Notes: generated by a model not told the origin, from the sequence alone. Positions 15,793-23,610 are shown, counted from the first letter of the stretch. The stretch: DNA of 38,876 bases from Acidobacteriota bacterium (GCA_016208495.1 JACQXX010000145.1:1-38876); one strand, 5' to 3'. Made by a program: numbers and translations.

Positions 15793-16804
15793 GTGCGCTG
15801 TCATCGGAGGTTCAGGTTATATCGGCGGCGAGTTGATTCGGCTGCTGGCCGGGCATCCGCACGCACAACTGGTGGCGGTGACCGGTCGTGAAACGGTCGG
15901 CAAACGCCTGGGAGATGTGCATCCGCATCTGGCCAGCCTGAACCTGACTATCAACCCGCTGGCTGAAGTCGAAGACGCCGAAGTCGTGTTTCTGGCGCTC
16001 CCCAATGGCGAAGCCATGAAACAATGGTCGGAAGGCATTGCCGAAATTGCCAAAACCCACACCGTAATTGACACTTCGGCAGATTTTCGGCTTCAGGACC
16101 GCGAAACGTTTGAACAATTTTACCGAACCGAGCATCCGTGCTTCGGTTCGGTCAAACAATTTGTCTATGGTCAGCCCGAACTGTTTGCCGAGCAGATTCG
16201 TGAGGCACGACTGGTGGCATCTCCCGGATGTTTTGCAACGGCAGTCATTCTGGCATTGTACCCGCTCGCGGCGGCAGGGTTGATTGACCATGCGGTGGTC
16301 AATGCCGTAACTGGTTCATCTGGATCAGGAATCAAGGTCAAAGAGAAAACGCATCATCCATTTCGGATGGACAGCTTTTATGCCTATGAACCGTTTGTCC
16401 ATCGGCACATTCCCGAAATCAAACAGGCGATTTTCTTTCGAACCGGGCACACCGTGGATTTTGTGTTTCAACCGCATTCGGGGCCGTTTGTACGAGGCAT
16501 CTTTGTGACCGCAGTCGTCACGATGCCAAAAGATTACACCACGGCGGAATTGCAAAATTTGTATCACGAACTCTATGAATCAAAACCGTTTGTGCGATTT
16601 ACCGATCATTCGCCAAATGTGAAATTTGTTCGAGGAACGAACTTTTGCGACCTTTCCATCAAAAGTAACGGCCATCACGTGATTGTCATGGCAGCCATTG
16701 ATAATCTGGTCAAAGGCGGCGCCGGTCAGGCAGTTCAATCATTTAATCTGATGAAAGGCTTTGATGAAACCACGGGATTGATGGCGCTTCCGACAATTCC
16801 TTAA
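15785..16804 (+). CDS. argC: N-acetyl-gamma-glutamyl-phosphate reductase
   Basis: NADPH-dependent reduction of N-acyl-glutamyl phosphate to the semialdehyde, third step of arginine synthesis. It has 339 residues, normal for type-1 ArgC. The dinucleotide-binding motif GGSGYIGGELIRLL is at 8-21, and the catalytic cysteine C149 sits in the SPGCFAT motif at 146-152. HPFRMDSFYAYEPFVHRHIPE (split, near 190-212) and HSGPFVRG are family landmarks. It starts at TTG 15785 inside the previous gene (8-base overlap), supported by a strong AAGGAGG seven bases upstream. Whether the acyl group is acetyl or succinyl cannot be told from ArgC. Confidence 0.95.
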   Translation: MVKCAVIGGSGYIGGELIRLLAGHPHAQLVAVTGRETVGKRLGDVHPHLASLNLTINPLAEVEDAEVVFLALPNGEAMKQWSEGIAEIAKTHTVIDTSADFRLQDRETFEQFYRTEHPCFGSVKQFVYGQPELFAEQIREARLVASPGCFATAVILALYPLAAAGLIDHAVVNAVTGSSGSGIKVKEKTHHPFRMDSFYAYEPFVHRHIPEIKQAIFFRTGHTVDFVFQPHSGPFVRGIFVTAVVTMPKDYTTAELQNLYHELYESKPFVRFTDHSPNVKFVRGTNFCDLSIKSNGHHVIVMAAIDNLVKGGAGQAVQSFNLMKGFDETTGLMALPTIP

Positions 16805-16830
16805 CTGAGGCTCAGAGTTGGAAAAATGCA

Positions 16831-16900
16831 AAAAGGACAGAAAGGACGAAAAAGACATAAATTCGAGCCCTGAACCCTGAACCCTGAACCCTGAACCCTA
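16831..16900 (+). repeat. Tandem-repeat cassette upstream of argD
   Basis: AAGGACA/GAAAGGACG units, ATAAATTCGA, then about five ACCCTGA heptamers end directly before AAATCATG of argD. It has the same composite order as upstream of argH, which implies shared origin. Confidence 0.8.
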
Positions 16901-16904
16901 AATC

Positions 16905-18098
16905 ATGACTTTCGTTCGAACCTACAAAACCTTACCCATCACTATTGCCCGTGGCGAAGGCTGCTTTGTCTGGGATACCGCCGGGACCAAATACCTCGAT
17001 ATGTATGCCGGGCACGCGGTGGCTTCGACCGGACATGCGCACCCGCATGTTGTTTCAGCGATTGCCGGGCAGGCACAAAACCTGATCTTTTATTCGACCA
17101 TGGTTGACGTGGCCATTCGTCACGAAGCGGCGGCCACACTGATTGCCCATGCTCCCGCACCGTTGACGAGTGTGCTGTTTGCCAATTCGGGTGCTGAAGC
17201 CAACGAAAACGCCTTAAAAATGGCGATTCTTCAAACCGGGCGCAAAAAAATTGTTACGTTCGAAGGTGGCTTTCATGGTCGAACACTCCTGGCAATGAAC
17301 GTCACCGCCAATCCGAAATACCATAAGCAACTTCCCTATATCATTCCGGATATTGAAGTTTGCCCGTTTGGTGACGTAGCTGCCATTCGCACGGCGATTG
17401 ATGACACCACGGCAGCGGTCATCCTTGAACCAGTTCAATCAATGGCCGGATGCCGGACGGCTTCACCAGAATTCTTTCAGGAATTGCGCGCTTTGACCTC
17501 CCAGCACGGCGCCTACCTGATCTTTGACGAAGTCCAGACCGGCATTGGTCGCACCGGGAAGATGTTCTTTTCAGGACAGTTTGGCGTGGTACCCGACATT
17601 GTGACGCTGGCAAAAGGCATTGCTTCGGGTCTGCCGCTCTCGGCAGTGCTGGTGTCTCAGGCAGTGGCTGACCGGGTGCAGTACGGCGAATTTGGCGCAA
17701 CCTACGGCGCCGGGCCAATTGCGATGGCCGCCATGAAGGCCACCATTGAAGTGATTGAACAGGAACACCTCCTGGATCGTGTAACCGAAGTCAGCACCAG
17801 TCTTCGCAATGCGTTGGACCAACTCCCCGAAGTCATTGAAATTCTTGGACTTGGATTGCTCATCGGCGTCAGGACTTCACTTCCGGCAGCCGAACTTCAG
17901 TCCCGATTGCTCAAACAAGGAGTGATTGTGGGCACATCCGACGACCCACACGTCATTCGATTGCTGCCACCCTTAACCCTGACCCAGGCTGAGGTTGACG
18001 CTTTTCTTGATGCTTTTTCTCAAGCAACAGGCCATGCACGACCTGCCTCAATTCAGCCACCGCTACGCGGCGAAAACCTTGATTGGGTGACAAGATGA
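16905..18098 (+). CDS. argD: Acetylornithine (acylornithine) aminotransferase
   Basis: PLP-dependent class-III transaminase converting N-acylglutamate semialdehyde to N-acylornithine. It has 397 residues. Landmarks: NSGAEANENALKMA (94-107), GGFHGRT (121-127), the PLP-contacting aspartate in IFDEVQTGIGRTG (206-218), and the Schiff-base lysine K237 in TLAKGIASGLPLSAV. The last residues, W-V-T-R-stop, are encoded by the first units of a GTGACAAG repeat, so the native C-terminus has been replaced or extended. ATG 16905 lacks a Shine-Dalgarno and follows the heptamer cassette. Confidence 0.95.
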   Translation: MTFVRTYKTLPITIARGEGCFVWDTAGTKYLDMYAGHAVASTGHAHPHVVSAIAGQAQNLIFYSTMVDVAIRHEAAATLIAHAPAPLTSVLFANSGAEANENALKMAILQTGRKKIVTFEGGFHGRTLLAMNVTANPKYHKQLPYIIPDIEVCPFGDVAAIRTAIDDTTAAVILEPVQSMAGCRTASPEFFQELRALTSQHGAYLIFDEVQTGIGRTGKMFFSGQFGVVPDIVTLAKGIASGLPLSAVLVSQAVADRVQYGEFGATYGAGPIAMAAMKATIEVIEQEHLLDRVTEVSTSLRNALDQLPEVIEILGLGLLIGVRTSLPAAELQSRLLKQGVIVGTSDDPHVIRLLPPLTLTQAEVDAFLDAFSQATGHARPASIQPPLRGENLDWVTR

Positions 18099-18205
18099 CA
18101 AAATGACAAGGTGACAGAATCACAAGGTAACAGGGATTTTTTTCATCCCTCATCCCTCATCCCTCATCCCTTCGAAGAACCCTGACCCCTGACCCCTGTT
18201 TTTCA
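18088..18205 (+). repeat. Tandem-repeat cassette between argD and argF'
   Basis: It starts inside the argD stop: GTGACAAGATGACAAAATGACAAG-type units, then GGGATTTTTTTCATCC, four CTCATCC heptamers, TTCGAAGAA and ACCCCTG units. A second cassette with the same module order is at 29135-29200. It ends shortly before the argF' ATG at 18216. Confidence 0.75.
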
Positions 18206-18215
18206 AACCCTGACC

Positions 18216-19163
18216 ATGAAGCATTTTATCCACACTGGCGAATATACTCCCGATGAACTCGAATCCCTGATTTGGGGCGCCATTCAAAACAAAGGCAAGC
18301 GTTCAACCGAACTGGCTGGCAAGTCAGTGGCGTTGATTTTTTTCAATAGCTCGCTCCGAACGCGTTCCAGCTTTGAAGTTGCGATTGCGCAACTTGGCGG
18401 GCATTCGGTCACGCTTGAAGTCGGCAACGGCGTGTGGGATCTCGAATTCCTCGAAGGCGCGGTGATGGATGGCAAAAAAGCCGAACACATCAAGGACGCC
18501 GCCCGCGTTCTCTCGCGGTATTTCGATGCGATTTGTGTGCGATCTTTCCCGAAACTCCAGAATCTGGCCGAAGATTTGGAAGACCCGATTGTCGAAGCGT
18601 TTCGCCAGTATTCATCAGTTCCAGTCATCAACCTGGAATCAGCACTCTATCACCCCTGTCAGGCGATGGCAGACGTCATGACGATTAAGGAAAAGTTTGG
18701 TCAAACTTCGGGCGTCAAAGTTGCGCTTTCGTGGGCCTACCACATCAAGGCGTTGCCAACTTCGGTGGCGAATTCATTTGCCGTGGCGACGCATCAGATG
18801 GGGTGTGAATTGACGATTGTGGCCCCGCCCGGATTTCCACTTCCAGAACCGGTCATGGCGCAGCTTCCGGGAGTCAAAATTGTTCATGATCAAAGCGTGC
18901 TCAAAGACCAGCAGGTGGTCTATGCCAAGTCGTGGGGGTCGTTGCTCGACTATGGAACGCCGCCGCCCGAAACCCTGCGCAACTGGATGATCACGCTGGA
19001 AAAGCTTGGAACGGCAAAGTTTATGCACTGTATGCCGCTCCGCCGAAATGTCGAAATTGCCGACGATGTGATGGAATCAACCCAGAATCTTTGCTATGAC
19101 GAAGCCGAAAACCGGCTGCATATCCAGAAAGAGATTTTGCGGGCGCTGATTGGACCTCGCTAA
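18216..19163 (+). CDS. argF': N-acylornithine carbamoyltransferase (ArgF'-type)
   Basis: Transfers carbamoyl from carbamoyl phosphate to an N-acylated ornithine, giving N-acylcitrulline. It has 315 residues. The carbamoyl-phosphate loop is FFNSSLRTRSSFE (42-54). The motif GVWDLEFLEGAVMDG (72-86) and AEHIKDAARVLSRY are typical of the N-acetyl/N-succinyl-ornithine subfamily, not classical OTCase; ALPTSVANSF and MHCMPLRRNVEIADDVM complete the family pattern. In Xanthomonas the equivalent of position 89 is Glu92, which sets acetyl specificity; here it is alanine, a change reported to switch the Xanthomonas enzyme to N-succinylornithine. My alignment is by eye, counting from the shared tryptophan. 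The M20 deacylase downstream would free citrulline. Confidence 0.88.
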   Translation: MKHFIHTGEYTPDELESLIWGAIQNKGKRSTELAGKSVALIFFNSSLRTRSSFEVAIAQLGGHSVTLEVGNGVWDLEFLEGAVMDGKKAEHIKDAARVLSRYFDAICVRSFPKLQNLAEDLEDPIVEAFRQYSSVPVINLESALYHPCQAMADVMTIKEKFGQTSGVKVALSWAYHIKALPTSVANSFAVATHQMGCELTIVAPPGFPLPEPVMAQLPGVKIVHDQSVLKDQQVVYAKSWGSLLDYGTPPPETLRNWMITLEKLGTAKFMHCMPLRRNVEIADDVMESTQNLCYDEAENRLHIQKEILRALIGPR

Positions 19164-19182
19164 ATGCCTTTTCTGCTAAAGG

Positions 19183-19221
19183 TTGACCTGACACAAAATT
19201 GGGCGCACAATGGGTGTACAC
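19183..19221 (+). promoter_or_regulatory. Internal promoter and operator of the tacA-tacT pair
   Basis: TTGACC (19183-19188), a 17-base spacer and CACAAT (19206-19211) form a plausible promoter. An 8 bp palindrome GTGTACAC (19214-19221) sits at the predicted start site, where a DUF1778/GNAT complex could autorepress. This would let the TA pair be expressed independently of the arg operon. Confidence 0.45.
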
Positions 19222-19246
19222 AATTCAGTTCAAGGAGTTTTCGGGT

Positions 19247-19534
19247 ATGCGTGGAAATCAATCTGCCAGCCAGCGGGAAAATCGGTTAAGCATTCGGATT
19301 AAACCCCAGCAAAAAGAACTCATTGTCCGGGCGGCGGCACTCAAAAACACCACCGTCAGTGATTTTGTGGTCGAACAGGCGGTCAGTGCCGCAACCGAAA
19401 TCCTGGCCGATCAAACCCACTTTGTATTACCCCCGGAACAATGGGAAGCCTTTTGTCAAATCCTGGATGCTCCTCCAAAACAGAACCCTAAATTAGCGGC
19501 GTTGTTTTCCCGGCGGAGTGTTTTTGATGAGTGA
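19247..19534 (+). CDS. tacA: DUF1778 antitoxin (TacA-like)
   Basis: A 95-residue antitoxin of a type II system. The N-terminal ribbon-helix-helix has RLSIRIKPQQKELIVRAAA and TTVSDFVVEQA (about 12-48), typical of DUF1778. The C-terminal tail with FVLPPEQWEAFCQILDAPP wraps and inhibits GNAT toxins in this family. ATG 19247 is chosen because AAGGAG lies ahead; the upstream in-frame start at 19199 overlaps the promoter. It overlaps the toxin gene by 8 bases, the usual antitoxin-first order. An insertion of a TA pair into an amino-acid operon is unusual. Confidence 0.9.
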   Translation: MRGNQSASQRENRLSIRIKPQQKELIVRAAALKNTTVSDFVVEQAVSAATEILADQTHFVLPPEQWEAFCQILDAPPKQNPKLAALFSRRSVFDE

Positions 19535-20045
19535 CGAAAGCCTGAAATCACCGGCACTGCTTTCCCGTGACCACAATCGGGAGTTTTTTGATTGTGGCGT
19601 TCCTGCCCTCAACGAATTTTTCAAAAAGTACGCCCTTCAAAACCAGAAAAAGGATGCCGCACGGACCTACGTCGCAGTCAGGGGCAATCGCGTCGTTGGA
19701 TATTACACACTGGCTTACGGCTCTATCGCGCCTTCAGAAGCTGCGAAAAAACTTGCCGCTGGCCTGGGGCGGTATCCAATCCCGGTTATGCTCCTGGCGC
19801 GACTGGCGGTTGATGTGACTGAACGAGGACGCGGGCTTGGTGCGGACCTGCTTCGAGATGCCTTGCTCAGAACCATTCAGGCGGCTGAAATTGCCGGATT
19901 GCGGGCTCTTATTGTTCATGCGAAAGATGATGCGGCCAGGGCTTTTTATGAAAAATTTGGGTTTGAACCTTCACCCAGTAACCCATATCATCTGTTTCTC
20001 CCAATCTCAGAAATCAGGGAAACTATTGGAAGTGAAGAACCGTGA
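19527..20045 (+). CDS. tacT: GNAT toxin (TacT-like)
   Basis: A 172-residue GNAT acetyltransferase. TacT-type toxins acetylate the amino group of aminoacyl-tRNA and block translation. Features: FDCGVPALNEFFKKYA near the N-terminus (a TacT hallmark), TYVAVRGNRVVGYYTLAYGSI, the acetyl-CoA loop around ARLAVDVTERGRGLGADLL (R-G-x-G-L/A pattern), and a C-terminal ARAFYEKFGFEPSP with the catalytic tyrosine. I chose ATG 19527 with GGAG upstream over GTG 19518. It is not likely to be the missing N-acetylglutamate synthase, since the DUF1778 partner and the sequence pattern both point to a toxin. Confidence 0.9.
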   Translation: MSDESLKSPALLSRDHNREFFDCGVPALNEFFKKYALQNQKKDAARTYVAVRGNRVVGYYTLAYGSIAPSEAAKKLAAGLGRYPIPVMLLARLAVDVTERGRGLGADLLRDALLRTIQAAEIAGLRALIVHAKDDAARAFYEKFGFEPSPSNPYHLFLPISEIRETIGSEEP

Positions 20046-20056
20046 CGAGGTGAAAT

Positions 20057-20356
20057 ATGAGTTCTTTGGTCCAACCTCAGCTTGCAATTCCAACCGAAAA
20101 AGAAGCCCTTTCTTTTGTGAACCGGTGGCTTCATCGCAAAATTGGGATGGCTTTGCACTCGACAAAGGCAACTTTTGATCCGGTTTCTTTCTACTGGCAT
20201 TTGCCCGTTGAACTGGCTTATCCAGACCGGGGCACAATTGGTACCATTGGCGATTTGTACCTTCAGGCGATTACAGGTTCATTTGCAGGGATTCCTGACC
20301 CTGAGGAACTGAAAAATCGTGCTGAATCACTTTCCACACTCCAGGGTATTGAATGA
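20057..20356 (+). CDS. Small conserved-looking hypothetical protein
   Basis: A 99-residue soluble protein of no family I recognise. It has an alpha-helical N-terminus (EKEALSFVNRWLHRKIG), then HLPVELAYPDRGTIGTIGDLYLQAITG and a C-terminal helix EELKNRAESLSTL. It lies 11 bases after the GNAT toxin and 6 bases before argB, so it is co-transcribed. GAGGTG precedes ATG 20057. It might belong with the TA pair as a third component or be an independent passenger. Confidence 0.65.
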   Translation: MSSLVQPQLAIPTEKEALSFVNRWLHRKIGMALHSTKATFDPVSFYWHLPVELAYPDRGTIGTIGDLYLQAITGSFAGIPDPEELKNRAESLSTLQGIE

Positions 20357-20362
20357 GGACGC

Positions 20363-21178
20363 ATGCCCATCTCAGTCATTAAATTTGGCGGCGAAGTTCT
20401 GAACCAGCCGGAAACACTGGCCACAATATGTCGCGACGTGGCTACACTCCACGAAAATGGCCACTCTCTGGTCATTGTCCACGGCGGAGGCGCTCAGGTT
20501 GACGAACTGTGCCGGCAACTCGGCATCACTCCGAAAAAAATCAATGGTCGGCGCATCACAGATAAAGCCTCACTCGAAGCCGCCAAAATGATCCTTGCTG
20601 GTACGAACAACACCAATCTGCTCGCGGTTTTGCGCGGAATGAATGTTCCATCTGTCGGGATCAGCGGGATTGACGCCGGATTGATCACCGCCCGGAAACG
20701 GCCTCCGCGAAGCGTCACCGATTTGCAAACCGGCGAAACGAAACTGGTTGATTTTGGCTTTGTCGGAGACCTCGTTTCGGTCAATCCAACCCTGCTCAGA
20801 GTCCTGTTGGCAGCCCGAATGGTTCCGGTTGTCTGCCCGCTGGTTGCCGATGAAGCTGGCCAGGTATTCAACACCAATGCCGACACGGTGGCCACTGAAC
20901 TGGCAATGGCGCTCCAGGCTGACCAGTGGATTGCCGCCACGACTGTGGATGGGGTGCTTGATGCAAACCAGCAGGTGATTCCCGAAATCAATCCAGCAAT
21001 ATTTGAACAACTGGCTGCTGCCAAGGTGATTACCGGAGGAATGTATCCGAAACTCACCAATGCGTTTACGGCTCTAAAAGGTGGCGTCACCTCAGTCCAT
21101 ATTGTGAACGGGCAACGTCCTGGAACGCTAGTGAAGGTTGTGACCGGGCAGCCCGTAGGAACCAGGGTGACAAGGTGA
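20363..21178 (+). CDS. argB: N-acetylglutamate kinase
   Basis: Phosphorylates N-acylglutamate, second step of arginine synthesis; amino-acid-kinase fold. It has 271 residues. KFGGEVL (7-13) binds ATP, VHGGGAQVDELCRQLGI (38-54) and INGRRITD match the glycine-rich and substrate loops, and FNTNADTVATELAMAL plus GGMYPKLTNAFTAL cover the active site and nucleotide site. The common GLSGKDGG segment reads GISGIDAG here, losing the conserved lysine, so activity or acyl specificity may differ. The C-terminal V-T-R-stop comes from a GTGACAAG repeat, as in argD. Start ATG 20363. Confidence 0.93.
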   Translation: MPISVIKFGGEVLNQPETLATICRDVATLHENGHSLVIVHGGGAQVDELCRQLGITPKKINGRRITDKASLEAAKMILAGTNNTNLLAVLRGMNVPSVGISGIDAGLITARKRPPRSVTDLQTGETKLVDFGFVGDLVSVNPTLLRVLLAARMVPVVCPLVADEAGQVFNTNADTVATELAMALQADQWIAATTVDGVLDANQQVIPEINPAIFEQLAAAKVITGGMYPKLTNAFTALKGGVTSVHIVNGQRPGTLVKVVTGQPVGTRVTR

Positions 21179-21297
21179 CAAGGTGACTGATGACAAGGTG
21201 ACAAAGTGACACATCGATTTTTAAATAAAAACCCGGAACCCGGAACCCGGAACCCGGTATTTGAAAATCCGGAACCCGGCATCCGGAACCCGGAAAT
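21164..21297 (+). repeat. Tandem-repeat cassette bridging argB and the M20 gene
   Basis: GTGACAAG units overlap the argB stop and include the GTG start assigned to the next gene. After CGATTTTTAAATAAA come ACCCGGA heptamers in two blocks (about 21227-21256 and 21267-21295), read in frame as N-P-E-P-G-T-R-like residues of the M20 protein. Confidence 0.75.
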
Positions 21298-22465
21298 CGA
21301 AGCCATCTTCCCAAAACTGGTTGAAATTCGCCGCGACCTGCACCGGCATCCAGAGCTTTCCAATCGTGAAGTCCGCACGTCAAAAATTGTCGCGCAATTC
21401 CTGACCCAACTGGGGTTGGAAGTAACCACCGGCGTTGCGCATCACGGGGTGGTCGGCATTCTGCGTGGGAAACAGCCGGGGCCAGTCGTGGCGGTTCGAG
21501 CCGATATGGACGCGCTACCAATTCAAGAAATTCGGGATGTGCCGTACAAATCCTGTGTTCCGGGTGTAATGCACGCCTGCGGACACGATGTTCACACCAC
21601 GATTGGGCTTGGCACGGCGGAAATTCTGGCCAAACACACTGATCAACTGGGCGGGACGGTCAAGTTTCTCTTCCAACCGGCTGAAGAAGGCGCACCCGTT
21701 GGCGAAGATGGCGGCGCCAAGATGATGATTCGCGAAGGTGTTCTGGAAAATCCATCACCTGAGGTGATTTTTGGCCTGCACGTTTATCCGCCGCTGGAAG
21801 CTGGCAAAATCGGCTACGTGGCTGGTCCGGCAATGGCTGGCGCCAGTCGGTTTGAAATCAAAATCAAAGGCAAGAAAGCCCACGGCGCCTATCCGCATAC
21901 CGGCGTGGATGCCGTGCTGGTGGCTTCACATACCGTTGTGGCGCTGCAAAACATTTCTAGCCGGATGGTCAATTCACAAGATCCGGTAGTGATTACAGTT
22001 GGAAGCATCCACGGCGGAAATCGTGGAAATATTCTGGCGGATGAAGTTGTGCTCATTGGAACAGTTCGCGCCTTGAGCGATACCGTGATGGATGAAACCG
22101 AACGTCGAATGCGACAAATCGTGACTGGTCTTACTTCTGGGTTTGGTGCTGAGTACGAGTTGGGCTTTGTGCGTCAAGTACCAGCACTGGTCAATGATCC
22201 GGAATTAACCGAACGCCTGCTCCCGACCTTTGAGCGCATCGTTGGAAAAGCCAATACTATTCAAACACCGCCGCGAATGGGCGCCGAAGACTTTGCATTT
22301 TTTGCCGCCGCCCGACCATCGCTCTTTTTCTCACTTGGCATCGCCAACGCTGAATGCGGAATCACGGCTGGCATTCACACACCAGAATTTGACGTTGATG
22401 AAAACTGTCTGAAAATTGGCGTCGCAGCCATGGCAGGATTGGTTCTGGACTTTGGAGTGCTGTGA
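21206..22465 (+). CDS. M20 family amidohydrolase, probable N-acylcitrulline deacylase
   Basis: A zinc-dependent M20D-type amidohydrolase of 419 residues. The conserved start of the domain is VEIRRDLHRHPELSNREV (about 37-54). Metal-binding motifs are RADMDALPI, HACGHDVH and FQPAEEG; the lid/dimer domain with KAHGAYPHTGVDAV follows, and MGAEDFAFF is near the C-terminus. The first about 30 residues are read from tandem heptamers and are not part of the fold; no ATG lies between, so the true start is uncertain. Placed last in an operon with an acylornithine carbamoyltransferase, it probably removes the acyl group from N-acylcitrulline (ArgE' role); that is inference, since M20D enzymes cleave many N-acyl amino acids. 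Its last codons lie in the structured repeat. Confidence 0.85.
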   Translation: MTHRFLNKNPEPGTRNPVFENPEPGIRNPEIEAIFPKLVEIRRDLHRHPELSNREVRTSKIVAQFLTQLGLEVTTGVAHHGVVGILRGKQPGPVVAVRADMDALPIQEIRDVPYKSCVPGVMHACGHDVHTTIGLGTAEILAKHTDQLGGTVKFLFQPAEEGAPVGEDGGAKMMIREGVLENPSPEVIFGLHVYPPLEAGKIGYVAGPAMAGASRFEIKIKGKKAHGAYPHTGVDAVLVASHTVVALQNISSRMVNSQDPVVITVGSIHGGNRGNILADEVVLIGTVRALSDTVMDETERRMRQIVTGLTSGFGAEYELGFVRQVPALVNDPELTERLLPTFERIVGKANTIQTPPRMGAEDFAFFAAARPSLFFSLGIANAECGITAGIHTPEFDVDENCLKIGVAAMAGLVLDFGVL

Positions 22466-22543
22466 CTTGTCACAGCTTTGGGTTGGGAGCGACTTGTCAC
22501 AGATTGATTTCGTTCCAGCGCCGACAAGTCGGCGCACTCCAAA
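22451..22543. repeat. Two-hairpin inverted element 1
   Basis: The outer 10 bp arms TTTGGAGTGC / GCACTCCAAA are perfect. Directly inside the left arm is TGTGAC-TT-GTCACA (22461-22474), and directly inside the right arm is GCCGAC-AA-GTCGGC (22520-22533). The M20 stop codon lies in the left hairpin. It has the same architecture as 32705-32784 with different sequence. Confidence 0.85.
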
Positions 22544-22550
22544 AAACGAA

Positions 22551-22587
22551 AAAGGAAAGCCAGTTTTTTGAAAACTACCTTTCCTTT
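22551..22587. terminator. Bidirectional terminator between convergent genes
   Basis: AAAGGAAAG (22551-22559) pairs with CTTTCCTTT (22579-22587), with an inner GTTTT/AAAAC pairing and flanking A- and T-runs. It lies between the M20 gene (plus) and the hypothetical gene at 22620 (minus). Confidence 0.6.
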
Positions 22588-22619
22588 GGATGGAACTCGA
22601 ATTTTTATTCACCGAGACA

Positions 22620-23243
22620 TCACTGTTGGTAGGCTGGCTCTGGTTTTTCCGGCTCGTCTTCTGGTGCCCAGGATAAGGCTTGCGGGAGCACGCCAACTGA
22701 AATGTAATCCGGATTGTCCAGGTTGAGTGATTTTCCTAACTCTTTTGGATCGGTTTCAATCGTCTGCTGCCACAACCGGTGACCCAACACAACCAATGAC
22801 GTGCCAACCGGCGCCGTGTATTCATCGGGGGTAATATGTGGGTTCAGGCTAGGCACCGGATGCGACAGTGGGAAGATATCTGATGGATCTGTTTCCTTCC
22901 GATTTCGCCTGGATGATTCTCCTTGTGAAGTCGGCATTTGCTCAACGAGCATATCGGATGGTTTGCGCTCAAATCGCGGAAGGAAATCAGAGAGTTTTGG
23001 TCTTTCCAACCCAGAAAACCGGAATTGCTTCACGCCTGCAAAAGGATGGTTTGAAAATGCTGCCGCAAGTTGAACTGGCTCAGTTCGGGATGGCTCAATC
23101 CACAGGGTCGGCGTAACCCCAACCCAGAGAGCAACGCCTGCGATAATACCCACTAAAATCGTGGTGGCAGTGATCACCGTTACCATTGCGCGAGGCAATG
23201 GAGTCTTGATACCAGAGCGAAGGTTTGGCCGACTGGTCTTCAT
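22620..23243 (-). CDS. Hypothetical single-pass membrane protein
   Basis: A 207-residue protein with a basic N-terminus, one membrane helix (about residues 19-42, VTVITATTILVGIIAGVALWVG) and an extracytoplasmic tail rich in proline and charged residues (about 75-140). A short ordered-looking C-terminal part reads TAPVGTSLVVLGHRLWQQTIETD. No family is recognised. The start is well supported by GGAG in front of ATG 23243. It is convergent with the M20 gene and monocistronic; no regulatory site stands out. Confidence 0.6.
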   Translation of the reverse strand: MKTSRPNLRSGIKTPLPRAMVTVITATTILVGIIAGVALWVGVTPTLWIEPSRTEPVQLAAAFSNHPFAGVKQFRFSGLERPKLSDFLPRFERKPSDMLVEQMPTSQGESSRRNRKETDPSDIFPLSHPVPSLNPHITPDEYTAPVGTSLVVLGHRLWQQTIETDPKELGKSLNLDNPDYISVGVLPQALSWAPEDEPEKPEPAYQQ

Positions 23244-23337
23244 GGCGTGTCTCCGAAAATCAAATATTTCTGAACATTTTGTGCTGGAAACTTAATCCGT
23301 GAAACTACCATGAGCCTTTCAGATGAACAAGCCAAGT

Positions 23338-23366
23338 GAGAAAATAGCGAAGTAGCAAAGTAGCGA
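23338..23366. repeat. Short tandem repeat AGCGAAGTA
   Basis: Nine-base units (GCGAAGTAGCAAAGTAGCGAAGTAG) in the gap before the MITE-like copy. Similar tracts occur at about 30198-30225. Confidence 0.6.
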
Positions 23367-23416
23367 AGTAGTCAGAAAAAGTTTAGGAGTATTTATTTGG
23401 TAGCGCTGGTGTACAT

Positions 23417-23529
23417 AAGTACCTTACCGAAAATTTCCAGACATTTTAACCACGAAACACACGAACTACACGAAAAGAATCAAACACTTATCCAATCCAA
23501 TATCTCAGGAAACTTATGACAAGGTACTT
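23417..23529. mobile_element. MITE-like element, copy 2
   Basis: A 113 bp relative of the element at 9892-10005. The ends AAGTACCTT / AAGGTACTT are perfectly inverted; with further matches inward (TTTCC), the imperfect inverted repeat reaches about 24 bp. The flanks do not show a clear target duplication (left CAT, right AAT). Intergenic, in a repeat-rich 378-base gap between the genes at 23622 and 23243. Confidence 0.7.
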
Positions 23530-23559
23530 AATGGTTAAATACTGAGTACAAGCCGTGAT

Positions 23560-23610
23560 GGATTGACCACTCGCTACTCGCTACTCACCACTCGCTCTTC
23601 CTTCGCCACT
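23560..23610. repeat. ACTCGCT heptamer tract at the redoxin 3' end
   Basis: ACTCGCTACTCGCTACTC heptamers preceded by GATGGATTGAC. Near-identical tracts follow the minus-strand genes ending at 26097 (26045-26096) and, more diverged, at 25114 (25058-25106). Read on the minus strand, each lies just after a stop codon. Confidence 0.6.

Noticed and set aside
19527-20045. GNAT protein as the missing N-acetylglutamate synthase
   Set aside because: The overlapping DUF1778 gene and TacT-type motifs indicate a toxin.
20494-21429. Long minus-strand open frame of 311 codons across argB
   Set aside because: Shadow of argB and the repeat cassette; low-complexity Ser/Thr-rich translation.
23417-23529. Target-site duplication around MITE-like copy 2
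   Set aside because: Flanks (CAT and AAT) do not match; only copy 1 has a clear duplication.
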